NCBI RefSeq assembly: GCF_014692675.1
Contig: NZ_JABFCZ010000021.1
Location: 62,001-126,000, forward strand
Source of the DNA: Roseibium aggregatum
GTDB taxonomy: Bacteria; Pseudomonadota; Alphaproteobacteria; Rhizobiales; Stappiaceae
Length of the DNA stretch: 64,000 nucleotides
Reading direction: 5' to 3'
Part shown: piece after piece, positions 30,067-38,842 of the stretch
Layout of the letters: the number at the start of each line of letters is the position of its first letter
Numbering within the stretch: the first letter of the stretch is position 1
Translations under genes and position numbers: made by a program
Notes under the pieces: model-generated
Told to the model about the DNA's origin: nothing
Databases searched by the model: none
What the model saw: the letters and a program-made list of their open reading frames with translations, nothing else

Positions 30067-30987
30067 TCAGTGCCTGCCTTTCTGCGTCGGATCGAGCACT
30101 TCGCGCAGGGCATCCCCCAGGAGGTTGAAGGACAACGCCAGCGCGATGATCGCAACGCCCGGAAAGAACACCAGCCAGGGCGCGGAGGTGAAATAGGTCT
30201 GGTTCTCGTAGATGATGTTGCCCCAGGAGGGGGTGGGCGGCTGGACGCCGATGCCGAGATAGCTGAGCGTCGCCTCCAGCAGCACCGTCGTCGAGATCCC
30301 CAGGGTGCCGAACACCACGATGGACGAGACCAGATGCGGCAGGATATGGCGGAACAGGATCCGCCCGAGGCCGGCGCCCATGGCCCGTTCCGCGACGATG
30401 AATTCGCGCTCCGCCAGAGACCGGGTTTCGGTATAGACGACACGGGCCATCTGCACCCAGTTGACCATGGCGATCACCATGGCGACGATCCAGAGGCTCG
30501 ACCGGAACAGGGCGGCGAGAGTAATCGCCAATAGCAAGGCCGGGAACGCCATCATCAGATCGGTGAAGCGCATCAGCACGGTCTCGACCCAGCCGCGGAA
30601 GAACCCGGCCAGGATCCCGACGAGCGCGCCGACGGCAACGGCGATGCCGTTGGCGACGAGGCCGATGATCAGGGAGGTCTGGGCACCGTAGATCAGCCGT
30701 GACAGCAGGTCCCGGCCCAGAAGATCGGTGCCGAGCCAGAACCGTTCGCCAGGCGGCAGCGGTGCGCCTTCCAGGGTCAGGCCGTCGAAATACTGTTCCG
30801 CCGGATCGAAGGGGGCGACCAGGGGCGCGAAAACCGCGGCACCGACGATCAATACAATTGTCACCAGTGCAACCACCGCCAGTTTGCGGCGGAGCAGGCG
30901 CTGCAACGCTCCCTGCCGGCGCGGTTCGGAGGGTCCAGCCGTTTCGGCCGGCAGCGCCATGGCGTCAGGCTTCGCGTCTGTTGCCAC
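30067..30987 (-). CDS. ABC transporter permease, DppC type
   Basis: Second channel subunit of the importer, about 306 residues. It has an N-terminal cytoplasmic tail with basic residues, a membrane segment (about 37–60), the DppC hallmark FWLGTDLLGRDLLSRLIYGAQTSL, the EAA loop FIVAERAMGAGLGRILFRHILPHL, and the C-terminal LSYLGIGVQPPTPSWGNII. The GTG at 30987 lies 5 nt after GGAGG inside the end of amiR; a GTG at 30993 and an ATG at 30960 are alternatives. The overlap with amiR indicates cotranscription and coupled translation. Confidence 0.93.
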   Translation of the reverse strand: MATDAKPDAMALPAETAGPSEPRRQGALQRLLRRKLAVVALVTIVLIVGAAVFAPLVAPFDPAEQYFDGLTLEGAPLPPGERFWLGTDLLGRDLLSRLIYGAQTSLIIGLVANGIAVAVGALVGILAGFFRGWVETVLMRFTDLMMAFPALLLAITLAALFRSSLWIVAMVIAMVNWVQMARVVYTETRSLAEREFIVAERAMGAGLGRILFRHILPHLVSSIVVFGTLGISTTVLLEATLSYLGIGVQPPTPSWGNIIYENQTYFTSAPWLVFFPGVAIIALALSFNLLGDALREVLDPTQKGRH

Positions 30988-31567
30988 GCGCACCTCCCAT
31001 CCGGGCGTTCAGCTCGTCGGCGGCATCCTCGATGGAGAGCCGGCCGGCCATGGCCAGTTCGCGGAGATCCCGGTAGGCCGTCCGGGCATCGCAGTTCTTC
31101 TGCTCCATCAGGGCGAGGATCGCCTCGACCACCTGAGGCCGGCGCGACAGACGGTGTTCCAGAACGGAAATCCGCTCCTCATAGGCAAGCCGCTCGTCAA
31201 AGGACCGCTGCGCCACGACCAGCGCTCCATAGACGCCGCTGGATCCGATCGGCTTGTTGAGATGCGCGCCCGCGCCGCGGCGGATCGCCCATTCGACGCG
31301 GCCCGGGGCTTCCGTGCCCAGAAGCGCGATCATGGGCATGGGCTGAATATCCGCCTTCCAGGGAAACTGCGCCTCATGGCCCATGTCGCCGTCGAAGACG
31401 AGTACATTCGCATTGGCATGCTCGGGTTTCAGTTCCGGCCAGACACACTCCACCGTGAGGCCGAGACGCTCCATCTGGCGGCAGAGATTGTCCCGGTCCG
31501 AATGGGACCGGTGCAGCACGACGGCATGCCATCCGCGGAAGCTTGGTGTGCGGAATGCGCCGGCCAT
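30965..31567 (-). CDS. AmiR/NasT-type antiterminator with ANTAR RNA-binding domain
   Basis: Predicted RNA-binding transcription antiterminator, 200 residues. The N-terminal ~125 residues form a receiver-like fold without a convincing phosphoacceptor arrangement, as in AmiR. The C-terminal ANTAR domain covers RISVLEHRLSRRPQVVEAILALMEQ and TAYRDLRELAMAGRLSIEDAAD (about 130–190). Its ATG overlaps the amiC stop by one base. In Pseudomonas AmiC holds AmiR inactive until an amide binds; the same pairing is expected here. A leader terminator upstream of amiC is its likely target. Confidence 0.88.
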   Translation of the reverse strand: MAGAFRTPSFRGWHAVVLHRSHSDRDNLCRQMERLGLTVECVWPELKPEHANANVLVFDGDMGHEAQFPWKADIQPMPMIALLGTEAPGRVEWAIRRGAGAHLNKPIGSSGVYGALVVAQRSFDERLAYEERISVLEHRLSRRPQVVEAILALMEQKNCDARTAYRDLRELAMAGRLSIEDAADELNARMGGARGNRREA

Positions 31568-32778
31568 CAGGTTACGAGCCTCAGTTTCGGACCGGACCCC
31601 TGGCCGCCGCCGGCCGAAAACGGCCGGTTCGCATCGGCCCCGGCATGGGGATCGTAGTCGACCAGATAAGGATCGGGCGCCATTTCGGTCGCCGCGGCAT
31701 CGAGCAGACGGAACCGGGGCATCGGCCGTTCCTCGCCGGCGCCTTCGACCACGCCGATATAGGGCGTCAGATAGGCATGCTGGGTCTTGCGCTCGATCCT
31801 GACGGGCCCGAGCGGCGTCAGGAGCGGCATGTCCGGCAGACCGGCGACGATCCCGTCCGGATCGTCCGAGCCGGTCGCGGCAATCGCGCGGGCCAGGAGC
31901 CAGACTGCCAGATACGGTCCGACGAACATGTGCGACACGGACGCGTCCGGTCCCCGCAACAGGCGCATGCCGCCGGTGAAGGAGCGGTTTTCGACCGTAT
32001 CGAGGGTCTGGAAATAAGTGGAGGTCGAAATCAGGCCTTCGGCCGCTTCCCCGAGAACCGGCAGTTCGGCCTCGGTCAGATTGCAGCTCAGCACCGGGCA
32101 GCGGGAGGGATGGAAGAAAGGATCCTCCTCGCCGAGCTTCCGGTAGGCCTTCAGGAAGGCGTAGCTGCTGGTGCCGATGAGGTTGTTCAGGATGAAGTCG
32201 GGACGCTTCAGGCGTATTTCCTCGATCAGGTGGCCGATCTCCTGATCTCCGATCGGGATATAGCGCTCGCCGAGAACGCTTCCGCCGTAGCCGCCGAGGA
32301 GCTCGCGCGCGATCCGGTTGATCTCCCAGCCCCAGATATAGTTGGAGCCGACAAGAAAGGCGCGGTTGCCGAAGGCCGGCACGGCGTACTGGAACAGGGG
32401 CACGACGTTCTGGTTCGGACAGGCCCCGGTGTAGATGACCCGGTCATGGCTTTCGAACCCCTCGTAGGGCGTCGGATACCAGAGCAATCCTCCGAGGCGT
32501 TCCAGGACCGGGTGAACTTCCTTGCGGCTCCAGGACGTCTGGCAACCGATGATGTGCCGGCAACCGTCCTTGCGCATCAGGCGGTCGGCAAGGGTCGCAT
32601 AACGGTCCGCCTCGCCCCTCGGGTCCGCCTCGATGCCGCGCAGGGTAAAATCAAAGGCATCCGACGCGTTGATTTCGTCGATGGCGATGCGCGCACCCCA
32701 ACAGGCCTCCCGGCCGATAACCGAATACGGTCCGGTCGTCGAGAAAAGGACGCCAATCGGGATTTCCTTCCGCGCCAT
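31567..32778 (-). CDS. AmiC-like amide sensor, periplasmic-binding fold
   Basis: Cytoplasmic ligand-sensing protein of the AmiC/UrtA type, 403 residues, with no signal peptide. It begins MARKEIPIGVLFSTTGPYSVIG and shows GARIAIDEINA, GCQTSWSRKEVHPVLE, LLWYPTPYEGFESHDRVIYTGACPNQN and SNYIWGWEINRIARE, all characteristic of AmiC. AAGGAG lies 12 nt before the ATG. It is the first gene of the leftward operon and directly precedes amiR, so it should control AmiR by sequestration. The ligand is probably a short amide or urea-like compound; this is inferred. Confidence 0.9.
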   Translation of the reverse strand: MARKEIPIGVLFSTTGPYSVIGREACWGARIAIDEINASDAFDFTLRGIEADPRGEADRYATLADRLMRKDGCRHIIGCQTSWSRKEVHPVLERLGGLLWYPTPYEGFESHDRVIYTGACPNQNVVPLFQYAVPAFGNRAFLVGSNYIWGWEINRIARELLGGYGGSVLGERYIPIGDQEIGHLIEEIRLKRPDFILNNLIGTSSYAFLKAYRKLGEEDPFFHPSRCPVLSCNLTEAELPVLGEAAEGLISTSTYFQTLDTVENRSFTGGMRLLRGPDASVSHMFVGPYLAVWLLARAIAATGSDDPDGIVAGLPDMPLLTPLGPVRIERKTQHAYLTPYIGVVEGAGEERPMPRFRLLDAAATEMAPDPYLVDYDPHAGADANRPFSAGGGQGSGPKLRLVT

Positions 32779-32837
32779 GTCCTTGCCGTACTCCTTAGGA
32801 CTGTCCCCGCAGCCCGCTTGTGTGACCGTTGCGGCAC

Positions 32838-32883
32838 AAAAAAACCCCGACCCGCAGTCCTGAAAGCCTGCGAAAGATCGGGG
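32838..32883 (-). terminator. Leader terminator upstream of amiC (attenuator)
   Basis: On the reverse strand CCCCGA (32883–32878) pairs with TCGGGG (32850–32845), closing a loop that itself contains CGCAG/CTGCG, and is followed by seven T (32844–32838). It lies 60 nt before the amiC start, so it must be read through for the operon to be expressed. Confidence 0.85.
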
Positions 32884-32895
32884 CGCATTTGCCGT

Positions 32896-32941
32896 GCGGC
32901 GAAGCCTGTGCCGCTATTTGAGGATCAATGCTTGTCGATCC
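32896..32941 (-). promoter_or_regulatory. Two leader hairpins, candidate ANTAR recognition site
   Basis: Two stem-loops precede the leader terminator on the reverse strand. The first, GGATCGA/TTGATCC (32941–32922), has a 6-nt loop CAAGCA. The second, GCGGC/GCCGC (32914–32896), has the loop ACAGGCTTC. ANTAR proteins are known to bind paired hairpins with six-base loops carrying A at position 1 and G at position 4. Here G4 fits in the first loop, and the A1/G4 pattern appears only in part of the second loop. Confidence 0.5.
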
Positions 32942-33435
32942 GAATTCGCTTGTCAATGCCCCGACTGCATAAAAATTCCGCCCGCCTATTTCTGCATCAC
33001 TTGCATCGGCAGTACCGCGTGGATGCCGCCCTCAGGCAGGAACACGGAATGGAAATGCAAGTCCCGTACCGGACGCCGGTGGCGACGGCACCGAGGGAAC
33101 AAGATATGCATCCAGGCTATTGAATTCGCGACCAATGCGAATCCATTTTTCAATTGGCTCGCCATCGAAATGGGCGGTTTGCTCCTGCATTCAACCCGCG
33201 GCAGACGCGCCCACACCTTGCGCATACCGCCCAAAATGAAGGCAGGCGCGTTCCCCGAAAATCGCTTGTTCAGCCACTGTATTCCAGATCCACCCCACGT
33301 CAAGACACTTGGAATCAACCGATTTTCCCAGTGCTTAGGGTCACGACCGATCGGGAAGGACTGCCATCTTTCAAAAATAGCAACAGTGCCTAATTAGGGA
33401 TCTTGCCCCTTTTTGAAACATGCTCCAATAATGTG
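32942..33435. other. Divergent intergenic region between the two importer operons
   Basis: About 490 bp without a supported gene; frames of 110 and 167 codons here look random (mixed composition, no ribosome site). It should contain the promoters of the amiC operon and the GntR operon. A TTGACA occurs on the reverse strand near 32950 but no good -10 follows. Confidence 0.4.
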
Positions 33436-33451
33436 ACCAATATAAATTGGT
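33436..33451. promoter_or_regulatory. Candidate operator of the GntR/FCD regulator
   Basis: A perfect palindrome ACCAAT-ATAA-ATTGGT ends 16 bp before the regulator's ATG. GntR/FCD proteins usually bind short palindromes of this kind and often repress their own gene. Confidence 0.5.
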
Positions 33452-33467
33452 TCCACAAAGTTTGGCC

Positions 33468-34184
33468 ATGACCGGAAACGACAGACCCGCACAGAAAAAT
33501 TCCAGCCTCGCGCTGGAGCGCCTGAGGATCATCGTCGATCAGCTGCAGATGGACGGGCGCGATCAGCTTCCGACCGAGCGGGAACTGGCCGAGGAGATCG
33601 GCGTCGGCCGGCGCGCCGTCCGCCGGGCGCTCGAGGTGATGGAAACGGAAGGCCGCATCTGGCGGCGGCAGGGCTCCGGCACCTTCATCGGACCTGAGCC
33701 GACCCATCCGGAACGCCAAATCCGCAAGCTTCCTGAAGTCAGCAACATGCTTGAGGTCATGGAAGTCCGCCTGCGAATCGAGCCGGTGCTGGCGCAGCTG
33801 GCCGCGCTGAGGGCGACACCATCTGATGTCACTGCCATGCGCGACCTGGCCGAAAAGGTCGCCAGCGCCGACGACCTGGACAGCCGCGAACTCTGGGACG
33901 GCGCCCTGCACCGGGCGATCGCGAGTGCGGCCGGCAACACGCTTTTCCTTGCCCTGTTCGACGTGGTCGACCGGGTTCGCCAGAACGATGCCTGGCGCCA
34001 CGTGCGCGAAGCCATCCGCACCAGCGACGCCCTGACGCTCTACAAGTCGCAGCATATCCAGGTGATCGACGCGATCGAACGCCGCGACCCGATCGCCGCG
34101 GAAAAGACCATGCGCCAGCACCTGCTCGCCTTGCAAGAGCGCCTGCTGTTCCAGTCCTCCGGAGAGCTGACCGATGCCGTCTGA
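33468..34184 (+). CDS. GntR-family regulator, FadR/FCD subfamily
   Basis: Predicted DNA-binding repressor of the downstream importer operon, 238 residues. The winged helix covers LPTERELAEEIGVGRRAVRRALEVMETEGRIWRRQGSGTFIG; the C-terminal FCD ligand domain runs from about residue 85 (VRLRIEPVLAQLAALRA, ELWDGALHRAIASAAGNTLF, HIQVIDAIERRDPIAAEKTMRQHL) with the histidines that usually bind a metal. The ATG at 33468 is preferred over an upstream TTG. Its 3' end overlaps the first ATPase gene by 11 bp, tying regulator and transporter in one transcript. The effector is probably a small carboxylic acid. Confidence 0.9.
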   Translation: MTGNDRPAQKNSSLALERLRIIVDQLQMDGRDQLPTERELAEEIGVGRRAVRRALEVMETEGRIWRRQGSGTFIGPEPTHPERQIRKLPEVSNMLEVMEVRLRIEPVLAQLAALRATPSDVTAMRDLAEKVASADDLDSRELWDGALHRAIASAAGNTLFLALFDVVDRVRQNDAWRHVREAIRTSDALTLYKSQHIQVIDAIERRDPIAAEKTMRQHLLALQERLLFQSSGELTDAV

Positions 34185-35199
34185 CGAAAACGGCGGCCGG
34201 GAACCGGAAACCGCCGACCTGTTGCAGGTCCGGGACCTGGGCGTGCACTTCAAGGGCACGAAAGCCAACGTGGTCGACGGCGTCTCCTTTTCCGTCGCGC
34301 CCGGCTCGACCCTGTGCATCGTCGGCGAAAGCGGCTGCGGCAAGTCGGTGACGGCGCTGTCGCTGATGGGCCTGCTGCCCATGCCGCCGGCCGAGATCGT
34401 CTCCGGCACGGCGCATTTCGACGGCCAGGATCTCCTGTCGCTTCCCTCCCGGGCCCTTGGGGACATCCGCGGCAACCGGATGGCGATGATCTTCCAGGAA
34501 CCGATGACCTCGCTCAATCCTGCCTATCGGATCGGCGACCAGATCGCCGAGGTGGTGCTGCGCCACAAGCCGGTCTCCCGCAAGGAAGCCCGCGCCCGGG
34601 CACTTGAAATGCTGGACAAGGTCAAGATCCCGGCGGCGGCCCAGCGGCTCGACGATTACCCGCACCAGCTGTCCGGCGGCATGCGCCAGCGCGTCATGAT
34701 CGCCATGGCCCTTGCCAACGACCCCGCGCTGCTGATCGCGGACGAACCGACCACGGCTCTCGACGTCACCATTCAGGCGCAGATCATCGATCTGATCCGG
34801 GACCTGCAGGCGGAAACCGGTACCGCGCTGGTCATGATCACCCACGATCTCGGCGTGGTCGCGGAAATCGCCGACAAGGTGGCGGTCATGTATGCCGGCC
34901 GCATTGTCGAGGAAGGCACGGCGGAAATGATCTTCGACGATCCGCAGCACCCCTACACCATCGGGCTGATGAGCTCGATCCCTTCCATCGGCAAGCGCTC
35001 CGGACGCCTGACCACGATCAGCGGCATGGTGCCGACCATCGACGCCATGCCGGCAGGCTGCCGGTTCGCGCCGCGCTGTCCCTTTGCCGATCAGGCCTGC
35101 GCCGCGGCCCCGCCGCCGCTGCAGGCGATTACCGGCGGACACCGGGTCGCCTGCGTGCATGCGCCGCTCGAGGCCACATTCGCGGAGGCCAGCGCATGA
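34174..35199 (+). CDS. Peptide ABC transporter ATPase, DppD type
   Basis: First of two ATPases of the rightward importer, 341 residues. It shows Walker [13 protein letters not shown], signature [15 protein letters not shown], Walker [15 protein letters not shown], and a C-terminal cysteine-bearing region ([14 protein letters not shown]) typical of Opp/Dpp ATPases, where it can bind an Fe-S cluster. It overlaps the regulator gene by 11 bp and the next ATPase gene by 4 bp (ATGA). Confidence 0.95.
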   Translation: MPSDENGGREPETADLLQVRDLGVHFKGTKANVVDGVSFSVAPGSTLCIVGESGCGKSVTALSLMGLLPMPPAEIVSGTAHFDGQDLLSLPSRALGDIRGNRMAMIFQEPMTSLNPAYRIGDQIAEVVLRHKPVSRKEARARALEMLDKVKIPAAAQRLDDYPHQLSGGMRQRVMIAMALANDPALLIADEPTTALDVTIQAQIIDLIRDLQAETGTALVMITHDLGVVAEIADKVAVMYAGRIVEEGTAEMIFDDPQHPYTIGLMSSIPSIGKRSGRLTTISGMVPTIDAMPAGCRFAPRCPFADQACAAAPPPLQAITGGHRVACVHAPLEATFAEASA

Positions 35200-36332
35200 G
35201 CCTTCCCACGAAAGACAAGATCCTGGAAACCCGCGCCGTTGCCCGGCACTTCACCAGCGGCGACAGCCTGTTTGGCGAAAAGAAGGTGGTGCGCGCCGTG
35301 GACGGGGTCAGCCTCACCGTCCGGCGCGGCGAAACCCTGTCCATCGTCGGCGAAAGCGGCTGCGGCAAGTCGACCCTGGCGCGGCTTCTTGTACGGCTGA
35401 TCAAGCCGACCTCCGGTGAAGTGCTCTACGATGGCAATGACATTTCCACCCTGTCGGAACGGGAAATGCGGCGCCTGCGCGGCGAGCTGCAGTTCGTGTT
35501 CCAGGATCCGTTTTCCTCGCTCAACCCGCGCATGACCGTCGGCGCCATCATCGAGGAACCGATGAAGGTGCACACGCGCCTGCCGCGCACCGAACGGCGC
35601 CGCAAGGTCGCCGATCTCCTGCAGAAGGTCGGCCTGCGACCGGAATTCTCCAACCGCTACCCGCATGAGTTTTCCGGCGGACAACGCCAGCGCATCGGCA
35701 TTGCCCGGGCGCTCGCCAGCGGCCCGAAGGTGATCATCGGCGACGAGCCGGTGTCCGCGCTCGACGTCTCGGTCCAGGCCCAGGTCATCAACCTGCTGGA
35801 AGACCTGAAGGACGAGTTTAAGCTGACCCTGATCCTGATTGCCCATGACCTTGCCGTGATCCGCCACATGAGCGACAGGGTCGCCGTCATGTATCTGGGC
35901 GAGATCGTGGAACTGGCCGACACCGACGCGCTTTATGACGCGCCGCTGCATCCCTACACGCAGGCGCTGATGCAGGCGATCCCGATCCCCTCGCCTCACA
36001 GACGCGGCATGCTGGCCGATCTGAAGGGCGACGTGCCCTCGCCGCTTGCGCCGCCGAGCGGCTGCCGCTTCCACACGAGGTGCCCCCATGCGACGGCGAT
36101 CTGCGGCACCGAAAAACCTCTTTTGAGCGCGGCCGGTGAAGACCGCCAGGTGGCCTGCCACCACTGGCAGATGATCACCGGCACCGCGCAAGACCAGAAT
36201 AGCGAACCGCCCCGAACCGCCGCGGCGGACCGGCGTTTCGCTCTTTATCGGGACTGGAGTCAAGAACAGCACAAAGCCCCATCGACGGGCTCCCGGCCTC
36301 GAAACACCCAGAGGAGAAGTGAAAATGCGTAA
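35196..36332 (+). CDS. Peptide ABC transporter ATPase, DppF type
   Basis: Second ATPase of the importer, 378 residues. It has Walker [14 protein letters not shown], signature [15 protein letters not shown], Walker [14 protein letters not shown] and the C-terminal [14 protein letters not shown] segment. It is longer than most DppF proteins: the last ~45 residues are a polar tail ([21 protein letters not shown]) that overlaps the ribosome site and start of the binding-protein gene. The tail may be non-functional sequence. Confidence 0.94.
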   Translation: MSLPTKDKILETRAVARHFTSGDSLFGEKKVVRAVDGVSLTVRRGETLSIVGESGCGKSTLARLLVRLIKPTSGEVLYDGNDISTLSEREMRRLRGELQFVFQDPFSSLNPRMTVGAIIEEPMKVHTRLPRTERRRKVADLLQKVGLRPEFSNRYPHEFSGGQRQRIGIARALASGPKVIIGDEPVSALDVSVQAQVINLLEDLKDEFKLTLILIAHDLAVIRHMSDRVAVMYLGEIVELADTDALYDAPLHPYTQALMQAIPIPSPHRRGMLADLKGDVPSPLAPPSGCRFHTRCPHATAICGTEKPLLSAAGEDRQVACHHWQMITGTAQDQNSEPPRTAAADRRFALYRDWSQEQHKAPSTGSRPRNTQRRSENA

Positions 36333-37830
36333 ACAACTGCTCGCCGCGCTCTTGCTCGGCGCAAGCTCCGTGTTGACCCCTGCACTGGCGGCGGACCTCC
36401 GCATCGGCCTGCAGGAAGACCCGGACGTTCTCGACCCGGATCAGTCCCGGACGTTCGTCGGCCGTATCGTCTATGCGTCGCTCTGCGACAAGCTGGTCGA
36501 CATCACCCCGGACCTGCAGATCATCCCGCAGCTCGCCACGGACTGGAGCTGGTCCGACGACGGCCTGACGCTGACCATGAACCTGCGTCAAGATGCAAGT
36601 TTCCACGACGGCACGCCGTTCAACGCGGAAGCGGTGAAGGCGAATATCGACCGTTCCCAGAACCTGCCGGAAAGCCGCCGCAAGAGTGAAGTGAAGTCGA
36701 TCGCAGGCGTTGAAGTCACCGGTCCGTACCAGGTCAAGTTCACGCTGAAGGCGCCGGACGCGACCCTGCTCGCCCAGTTCGCCGACCGTTCGGGCATGAT
36801 GCTGTCGCCGGCCGCGACCGCTGCCGAAGGCGCCGACTTCGGTGCCAAGCCGGTCTGCTCCGGCCCGTTCAAGTTCGTCGAACGTGTCGCGCAGGACCGG
36901 ATCGTGCTTGAGAAGTTCGCCGACTACTGGAACAAGGACGCGATCCATTTCGACAAGGTGACCTTCCTGCCGATCCCGGACACCACCGTGCGCCTGGCCA
37001 ACCTGCGCTCCGGCGACCTGGACATGCTGGAACGCCTGGCGGCAACGGACGTGGCTTCGGTCAAGTCGGACAGCAAGCTGCAATATGCGGAAGCGGTCAG
37101 CCTCGGCTACCAGGGCATCACCGTGAACCTCAACAACGGCGAGCGCGGCGACAATCCGTTCGGCAACGACCCGAAGATCCGTCAGGCCTTCAGCCTGTCG
37201 CTGGATCGTGACGCCATCAACCAGGTCGTCTTCGAAGGCGTGTTTGCGCCGGGCAACCAGCCGTTCCCGCCGACGAGCCCGTGGTATGACAAGGATTACC
37301 CGGTTCCCGCCCGCGACGTGGAAAAGGCAAAAGCCCTTCTGAAGGAAGCCGGCTACGACAGCCTGGACGTCGAAGTCCAAGTCGCCAACAACCCGGTCCA
37401 GACCCAGCTGATGCAGGTGGTTCAGGCCATGGCCGCCGAGGCCGGCTTCAACGTCAAGCTGAAGTCGATGGAATTCGCCAGCCTGCTCGCCGACCAGTCG
37501 GCCGGCAACTACCAGGGCAGCCAGGTGGGCTGGTCGGGCCGCGTGGACCCGGACGGCAACATCCACCAGTTCATGACCTGCAAGGGCGGCATCAACGACA
37601 GCAAGTATTGCAACCCGGAGGTCGACAAGCTGCTCGACGAAGCCCGGCAGAGCACCGACAACGCTGTCCGCAAGGCGAAGTATGACGCGGCCCGGGACAT
37701 CCTGATCAAGGACCTGCCGATCATCTACCTTTACCATCAGACCTGGATCTGGGCCCTTTCCGACAAGATGGAAGGCTTCATCGCCTATCCGGACGGCATG
37801 ATCCGGCTTGAGAACGTGAAGTTCAAGTAA
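36325..37830 (+). CDS. Periplasmic solute-binding protein, family 5 (second importer)
   Basis: Substrate-binding protein of the rightward importer, 501 residues. It has a signal peptide ([15 protein letters not shown], cleavage near ALA-AD) and family 5 features: DPDVLDPDQSRTFVGRIVYASLCDKL, GLTLTMNLRQDASFHDGTPF and LRSGDLDMLERL. A GAGGAGA ribosome site precedes it; the ATG at 36325 is preferred to a GTG at 36319. It is followed by a strong hairpin that may raise its level over the permeases. The ligand could be a di/tripeptide or a gamma-glutamyl compound. Confidence 0.94.
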   Translation: MRKQLLAALLLGASSVLTPALAADLRIGLQEDPDVLDPDQSRTFVGRIVYASLCDKLVDITPDLQIIPQLATDWSWSDDGLTLTMNLRQDASFHDGTPFNAEAVKANIDRSQNLPESRRKSEVKSIAGVEVTGPYQVKFTLKAPDATLLAQFADRSGMMLSPAATAAEGADFGAKPVCSGPFKFVERVAQDRIVLEKFADYWNKDAIHFDKVTFLPIPDTTVRLANLRSGDLDMLERLAATDVASVKSDSKLQYAEAVSLGYQGITVNLNNGERGDNPFGNDPKIRQAFSLSLDRDAINQVVFEGVFAPGNQPFPPTSPWYDKDYPVPARDVEKAKALLKEAGYDSLDVEVQVANNPVQTQLMQVVQAMAAEAGFNVKLKSMEFASLLADQSAGNYQGSQVGWSGRVDPDGNIHQFMTCKGGINDSKYCNPEVDKLLDEARQSTDNAVRKAKYDAARDILIKDLPIIYLYHQTWIWALSDKMEGFIAYPDGMIRLENVKFK

Positions 37831-37848
37831 GCCTACAGAAGCACCCCT

Positions 37849-37872
37849 GGGATCCGGCTCCGGCCGGATCCC
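37849..37872 (+). terminator. Hairpin between binding-protein and permease genes
   Basis: GGGATCCGG (37849–37857) pairs with CCGGATCCC (37864–37872), a 9-bp stem with a 6-nt loop, 18 nt after the stop. No T-run follows, so it more likely stabilises the upstream mRNA or attenuates than fully terminates. Confidence 0.6.
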
Positions 37873-37894
37873 TCACCCACTTGGATGTGAACCC

Positions 37895-38842
37895 ATGCTT
37901 TCCTACATCGCCCGCCGGCTGGCGATTGCGATCCCGACCCTGATCCTCGTGTCGATCTTCGTGTTCGTGCTGCAGAAACTGCTGCCCGGAGATCCCGCGC
38001 TGGTGCTTGCCGGCGAGGAGCGGGATCCGCAGGTGCTGGAGTTCATCCGCCAGAAATATCATCTGACCGAGCCGATCCTTTACCAGTATTTCTATTGGGT
38101 CGAAGCCATGCTTCGCGGCGATCTCGGCGTTTCGCTGCGCACCAACCAGCCGGTGCTGGAGCTGATCGCGGACAAGCTCCCGGTCACGATCCAGCTTGCA
38201 ATCATGGCGATGATCATCGCCTTCATGATCGGCATTCCGACCGGCATCCTGTCGGCGGCGAAGAAAGGCACGCCGGTCGACTACATCGCCAATATCGTCG
38301 CGCTGTCCGGTCTTTCCATTCCCAATTTCTGGCTCGGCATCATGCTGATCATGCTCGTCTCGGTGAATCTGGGCTGGCTGCCGGCCTCAGGCTACGAGTC
38401 GCCCTTTATCGACCCGGTCCGCTCCTTCCAGACCATGATCATGCCGGCCTTCGTGCTCGGAACCGCCCTTGCCGCCACCTTGATGCGCCATACCCGCTCC
38501 GCCATGCTCGGCGTCCTGAAAGCGGATTACGTGCGCACCGCCCGCGCCAAGGGCCTGCGCGAACTGGTCGTGATCATCAAGCACGCCTTCCGCAATGCCC
38601 TCCTGCCCATCGTGACCCTGAGCGCGCTGCTGTTCGGCGAGCTTCTGGCGGGCGCGGTTCTCACCGAACAGATCTTCACCATTCCCGGCTTCGGCAAACT
38701 GATCGTCGATGCGGTCTTCACCCGTGACTATGCGGTCGTCCAGGGCGTCGTGCTGTGTACCGCGGCAGGCTTCATCCTGATGAACCTGATCGCCGATATT
38801 CTCTACTTCCTGCTCAACCCGCGCATGAGGAGTGCCCTGTGA
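37895..38842 (+). CDS. ABC transporter permease, DppB type (second importer)
   Basis: Channel subunit with six predicted membrane segments, 315 residues. The N-terminus MLSYIARRLAIAIPTLILVS is typical for DppB/GsiC-like permeases, with YFYWVEAMLRGDLGVSLRTNQPV in the periplasmic loop and the EAA loop YVRTARAKGLRELVVIIKHAFRNALLP. It overlaps the next permease by 4 bp (GTGA). Confidence 0.95.
   Translation: MLSYIARRLAIAIPTLILVSIFVFVLQKLLPGDPALVLAGEERDPQVLEFIRQKYHLTEPILYQYFYWVEAMLRGDLGVSLRTNQPVLELIADKLPVTIQLAIMAMIIAFMIGIPTGILSAAKKGTPVDYIANIVALSGLSIPNFWLGIMLIMLVSVNLGWLPASGYESPFIDPVRSFQTMIMPAFVLGTALAATLMRHTRSAMLGVLKADYVRTARAKGLRELVVIIKHAFRNALLPIVTLSALLFGELLAGAVLTEQIFTIPGFGKLIVDAVFTRDYAVVQGVVLCTAAGFILMNLIADILYFLLNPRMRSAL

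Noticed and set aside
32894..33397. 167-codon forward and 110-codon reverse frames in the divergent importer gap
   Set aside because: Mutually overlapping, odd composition, no ribosome site; the region is better explained as leader and promoters.
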